Origin: Marinimicrococcus sp033875255
Lineage (GTDB): Bacteria > Pseudomonadota > Alphaproteobacteria > Geminicoccales > Geminicoccaceae
Direction of reading: 5' to 3'
Length of the DNA: 64,000 nt
Assembly (NCBI GenBank): GCA_033875255.1
Contig: JAWZSN010000005.1
Span: 155,679-219,678 of the forward strand
Shown here: one piece after another, positions 61,477-64,000 of the stretch
Numbering within the stretch: the stretch's first letter is position 1
Layout of the letters: each line of letters starts with the position of its first letter
Made by a program: the position numbers and the translations under genes
The notes under the pieces: model-generated
Told to the model about the DNA's origin: nothing
The model's input: the letters and a program-made list of their open reading frames with translations, nothing else
Database searches by the model: none

Positions 61477-62119
61477 TCGTCGTCCGGACCGCCGCGTCGC
61501 AGAGCGTAACGGCGCGCCGAGCTGTTCCTGCATGCGTTGACTGTGGCGGGTGTCCCGGATCCGATCCGGACGATGAGATCGACGAGGCCGCCGGGCAGAG
61601 CGCCGCGCGCGGCTTCTCTTGTCTTGGCTCAGTTCGCGATCCCTATGTGCCCATGCGAGAATTGTGTCGAATCCAGGCGCTGGAAGCAGGGGTGGGCATG
61701 GACGACACGGCCTACGGGAGATGGCTCGAGGCGATTGACGATCGGGCGGCGGCGCAACGCGCCGAGATCCGCGCGACCCTCGGAAATCCGGAGACAGTCA
61801 CCTGATCTAACCTGTCGTCCCCCGGACCGCCGCGTCGCAGAGCGTAACGGCGCGCCGAGCTGTTCCTGCATGCGTTGACTGTGGCGGGTGTCCCGGATCC
61901 GATCCGGACGATGAGATCGACGAGGCCGCCGGGCAGAGCGCCGCGTGCGGCTTCTTTTGTCTTGGCTCAGTTCGCGATCCCTATGCGTCCATGCGGGAAT
62001 TGTGTGGAATCGACGCGCTGGAAGCGGGGATGGGACATGGACGACACGACCTACGGGATGGCTCGAGGCGATTGACGATCGGGCGGCGGCGCAACGCGCC
62101 GAGGTCCGCGCGACCCTCG
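61445..62119. repeat. 338-bp near-perfect tandem duplication
   Basis: Unit 1 61445-61782, unit 2 61783-62119 (337 bases because of one insertion and a 2-base deletion). Each unit starts with the GGGGACAGTCACC-type repeat, contains a copy of the hairpin core (61584-61620 and 61922-61957) and ends with the first ~28 codons of an IS1595-type transposase. Confidence 0.85.
61698..61804 (+). pseudogene. Truncated 5' end of an IS1595-type transposase (first duplicate)
   Basis: ATG at 61698 opens MDDTAYGRWLEAIDDRAAAQ and continues RAEIRATL, then runs into the second repeat unit and stops at 61802-61804. It keeps the reading frame that the downstream copy has lost by a 2-base deletion. Confidence 0.7.
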
Positions 62120-62795
62120 AGGGGCGCTCGTCCGAGACCGAGCTGGTCGCGGCGCTGGAGGGGCGGCTGGTGGCGGAGCGGGTCTGCCCGCGTTGCGGCG
62201 CGGTGGGCCTGGTGTGCCGGGGGCGGGCCGGCGGACTGCGGCGGCGGCACTGCCGGGGCTGCGGTCGGGCCTGCAATGCCCTGACCGAAACGTCGCTGGC
62301 GCAGCTGCACCGCAAGGAGCGCTGGCCCGATTTCGCGCGATCGCTGAGCGAGGGCGAGACGGTGCGCCAGTCGGCGCGACGCTGCGTGGTGGCGGCGAGC
62401 ACGGCGTTTTTCTGGCGGCACCGCTTCCTGCGGGCGATCCGGACCGACGCGGTACCCCTCAACGGCATCGTCGAGGCCGACGAGACCTGGGTACTGGCCA
62501 GACCCGGGGGCTGGAAAGCCGAAAAGGTTCCCGGGCGTGGCGGCGGGCGCCCGGGCTCGTGAGCCGCAAGCCGCGCCGGCGCGGCGGCAGTGCTGGCCAA
62601 CGCGGCCTGTCGCGGGAGCAGGTTCCGGTGCCAATCGCCGTCGATCGCAGCGGCGCCACTCTCGGCGCCGTCCTGCCGGCAGCGACCGCCAAAGCCATCG
62701 GTGAGGTCCTCGCCCTGGTCCTGAGCAGCGACGCAAGACTGTCACCGACGCGGCCCGGCCCTGGCCGCCCTGCGCCGCCGCGCTCCACCCCGACC
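62037..62795 (+). pseudogene. Frameshifted IS1595-family transposase
   Basis: After ATG 62037 a 2-base deletion (near 62060) diverts the frame to an early stop. The main frame, from GWLEAIDDRAAAQRAEVRAT to 62562, has the IS1595 zinc ribbon CPRCGAVGLVC...CRGCGRACNA, then KERWPDFARSLSEGETVRQS and FWRHRFLRAI and the first catalytic block GIVEADETWVLA. A second frameshift near 62530 moves to SRKPRRRGGSAGQRGLSREQ, then VPVPIAVDRSGATLGAVLPA. The rest of the DDE domain is missing after about 62795. Confidence 0.8.
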
Positions 62796-62822
62796 CCACG
62801 CCCGCGCCTGTCTCAATGTCGC

Positions 62823-62852
62823 CATGGGTTGGCGGTGAGCCGGCAACCCATG
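62823..62852. repeat. Inverted repeat at the left border of the 276-bp array
   Basis: CATGGGTTG/CAACCCATG, perfect 9-bp arms around 12 partly pairing bases. Sits between the transposase remnant and the first array unit. Confidence 0.55.
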
Positions 62853-62867
62853 AACTTCGCGAACCGA

Positions 62868-63911
62868 GCCTTTCCTTCCCTTTCGCCGTCGCGGCCGCGC
62901 CTGTTCACACCGTCTTTACCGGTCGTCGGCATTCTGCTGGCGTGGGAGTCCGCCGCCGCCAGATCCTCGGGCCGCACCTCGCCCACCATCCGCGAGGATG
63001 CCACAGCAAAGGTTGAGGAAGCATGAAGCGCACGCGGAGGTCTGTCGACGTTCACACCGCCTCGGGAGTGGGATGACCGTCGGGGAATCCAGCGACGGCC
63101 AATTGTCCACGAGGCCGCCGGGCAGGGCGCTGCGCGCGGCTTCTTTTTTTCTTCCTCTTCTGCGTCGCGGCCGTGCCTGTTCACGCTGTCTTTACCGGTC
63201 GTCGGCATTCTGCTGGGGTGGGACTCCGCCGCCGCCAGATCCTGCGGCCGCACCTCTCCCACCATCCGCGAGGATGCCACGGCAAGGGTTGAGGAAGCGT
63301 GACGCGCACGCGGAGGCTTGTCGACGTTCACACCGCCTTGGGAGTGGGATGACCGTCGGGGAATCCAGCGACGGCCAACTGTCCATGAGGCCGCCGGGCA
63401 GGGCGCTGCGCGCGGCTTCTTTTTTCCTTCCCCTTCGCCGTCGCGGCCGCGCCTGTTCACACTGTCTTTACCGGTCGTCGGCATACTGCTGGCGTGGGAG
63501 TCCGCCGCCGCCAGATCCTGCGGCTGCACCTCCCCCACCATCCGCGAGGATGCCACGGCAAGGGTTGAGGAAGCATGAAGCGCACGCGGAGGCCTGTCGA
63601 CGTTCACACAGCCTCGGGAGTGGGATGACCGTCGGGGAATCCAGCGACGGCCAATTGTCCACGAGGCCGCCGGGCAGGGCGCTGCGCGCGGCTTCTTTTT
63701 TTCTTCCTCTTCTGCGTCGCGGCCGTGCCTGTTCACGCTGTCTTTACCGGTCGTCGGCATTCTGCTGGGGTGGGACTCCGCCGCCGCCAGATCCTGCGGC
63801 CGCACCTCTCCCACCATCCGCGAGGATGCCACGGCAAGGGTTGAGGAAGCGTGACGCGCACGCGGAGGCTTGTCGACGTTCACACGGCCTCGGGAGCGGG
63901 ATGACCGTCGG
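62868..63911. repeat. 276-bp tandem array, nearly four units, A-B-A'-B' order
   Basis: The marker GGTCGTCGGCAT recurs at 62921, 63197, 63473 and 63749, an exact 276-base period. Units run approximately 62868-63143, 63144-63419, 63420-63695 and 63696-63911 (last incomplete). Units 1 and 3 share variants (GTCGCGGCCGCGCCTG, CTGGCGTGGGAG) and units 2 and 4 share others (GTCGCGGCCGTGCCTG, CTGGGGTGGGACTC), so a 552-bp dimer was duplicated. Terminator-like hairpins with T-runs end at about 63150, 63426 and 63702. Because 276 is divisible by 3, a minus-strand frame (62813-63958) stays open through the array; I do not call it a gene. Confidence 0.9.
63111..63150 (+). terminator. Terminator-like hairpin in the array (also at 63387 and 63663)
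   Basis: GAGGCCGC pairs with GCGGCTTC (one G-T pair) around CGGGCAGGGCGCTGCGC, followed by TTTTTTT. Repeated with the same period at 63387-63426 and 63663-63702. Confidence 0.65.
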
Positions 63912-64000
63912 CCGGATCGGCGGGGAATTCCATGACGCGTCAGATCTGATTCCACCACGGGGCCGGGTGGGAGGGGGCCGGCGGCGGTGGCGCGGCCGTG

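Noticed and set aside
62868..63911. Possible CRISPR array
   Set aside because: Units are 276 bp and nearly identical throughout, with no short repeat plus unique spacer structure, and no cas genes nearby.

Overview
The window is a GC-rich stretch of chromosome (roughly 70 % by eye) with tightly packed genes and overlapping start and stop codons. The gene content (class I PHA synthase, ectABCD-ask with a MarR regulator, SorAB sulfite dehydrogenase under an ECF sigma factor, an flgB-flgC-fliE-fliQ-fliR-flhB block, YdcH-type small proteins, a TIGR02444 protein) points to a motile, aerobic, osmotolerant alphaproteobacterium, perhaps of the Rhodospirillales/Geminicoccaceae type. That placement is an inference. 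No rRNA, tRNA or CRISPR array was seen.

Layout. 1-9.7 kb: 3' end of phaC; three secreted proteins of unknown role (ankyrin lipoprotein, WG-repeat protein, LprI-like protein); SMR efflux pump; DehI-like protein; ManC/AlgA-type GDP-mannose enzyme; acyl-CoA ligase; NifU-like protein. 9.3-15.4 kb: winged-helix regulator divergent from an SQR-like flavoprotein plus DUF1641 protein, with a perfect palindrome between them; TIGR03862 flavoprotein; two small orphan genes; FAH-family enzyme. 15.2-22.7 kb: YdcH-like proteins, 6-phosphofructokinase, csrA-purE-purK as one overlapping unit, and the divergent flagellar basal-body/export operon. 22.7-26 kb: ECF sigma, anti-sigma, sorA and sorB in one operon. 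26.3-32.4 kb: ectABCD-ask, divergent MarR regulator, XRE regulator. 32.6-39.9 kb: penicillin acylase-like protein, HAD phosphatase, LysE exporter, HTD2-like dehydratase, pyrD, cysQ, and an unknown protein.

39.9-43.3 kb carries no intact gene. It holds at least three badly decayed transposase genes (IS5-like, IS3 and a second IS5-like) that can only be read by switching frames. 43.3-50.9 kb has a LapG-like protease gene followed by four sulfotransferases of different subtypes, a GT4 glycosyltransferase and an ABC exporter; together these look like a locus that makes and exports a sulfated glycan or glycolipid. CysQ, 5 kb away, would remove the PAP that sulfotransferases release. 51-61 kb: mtgA, an orphan CoxL-type molybdoenzyme, a uronate dehydrogenase-like enzyme, a stress-type membrane protein, a cupin, an EEP-family hydrolase, glpK, a DUF1835 protein and a methyltransferase.

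61.4-64 kb is repeat-dominated: a 33-bp tandem repeat, a 338-bp tandem duplication that includes the start of an IS1595-type transposase, the frameshifted transposase itself, and a 276-bp tandem array of nearly four units arranged A-B-A'-B'. The array units and the 338-bp duplication share a terminator-like hairpin (core GGCGCTGCGCGCGGCTTC), which also recurs as single copies elsewhere in the window.
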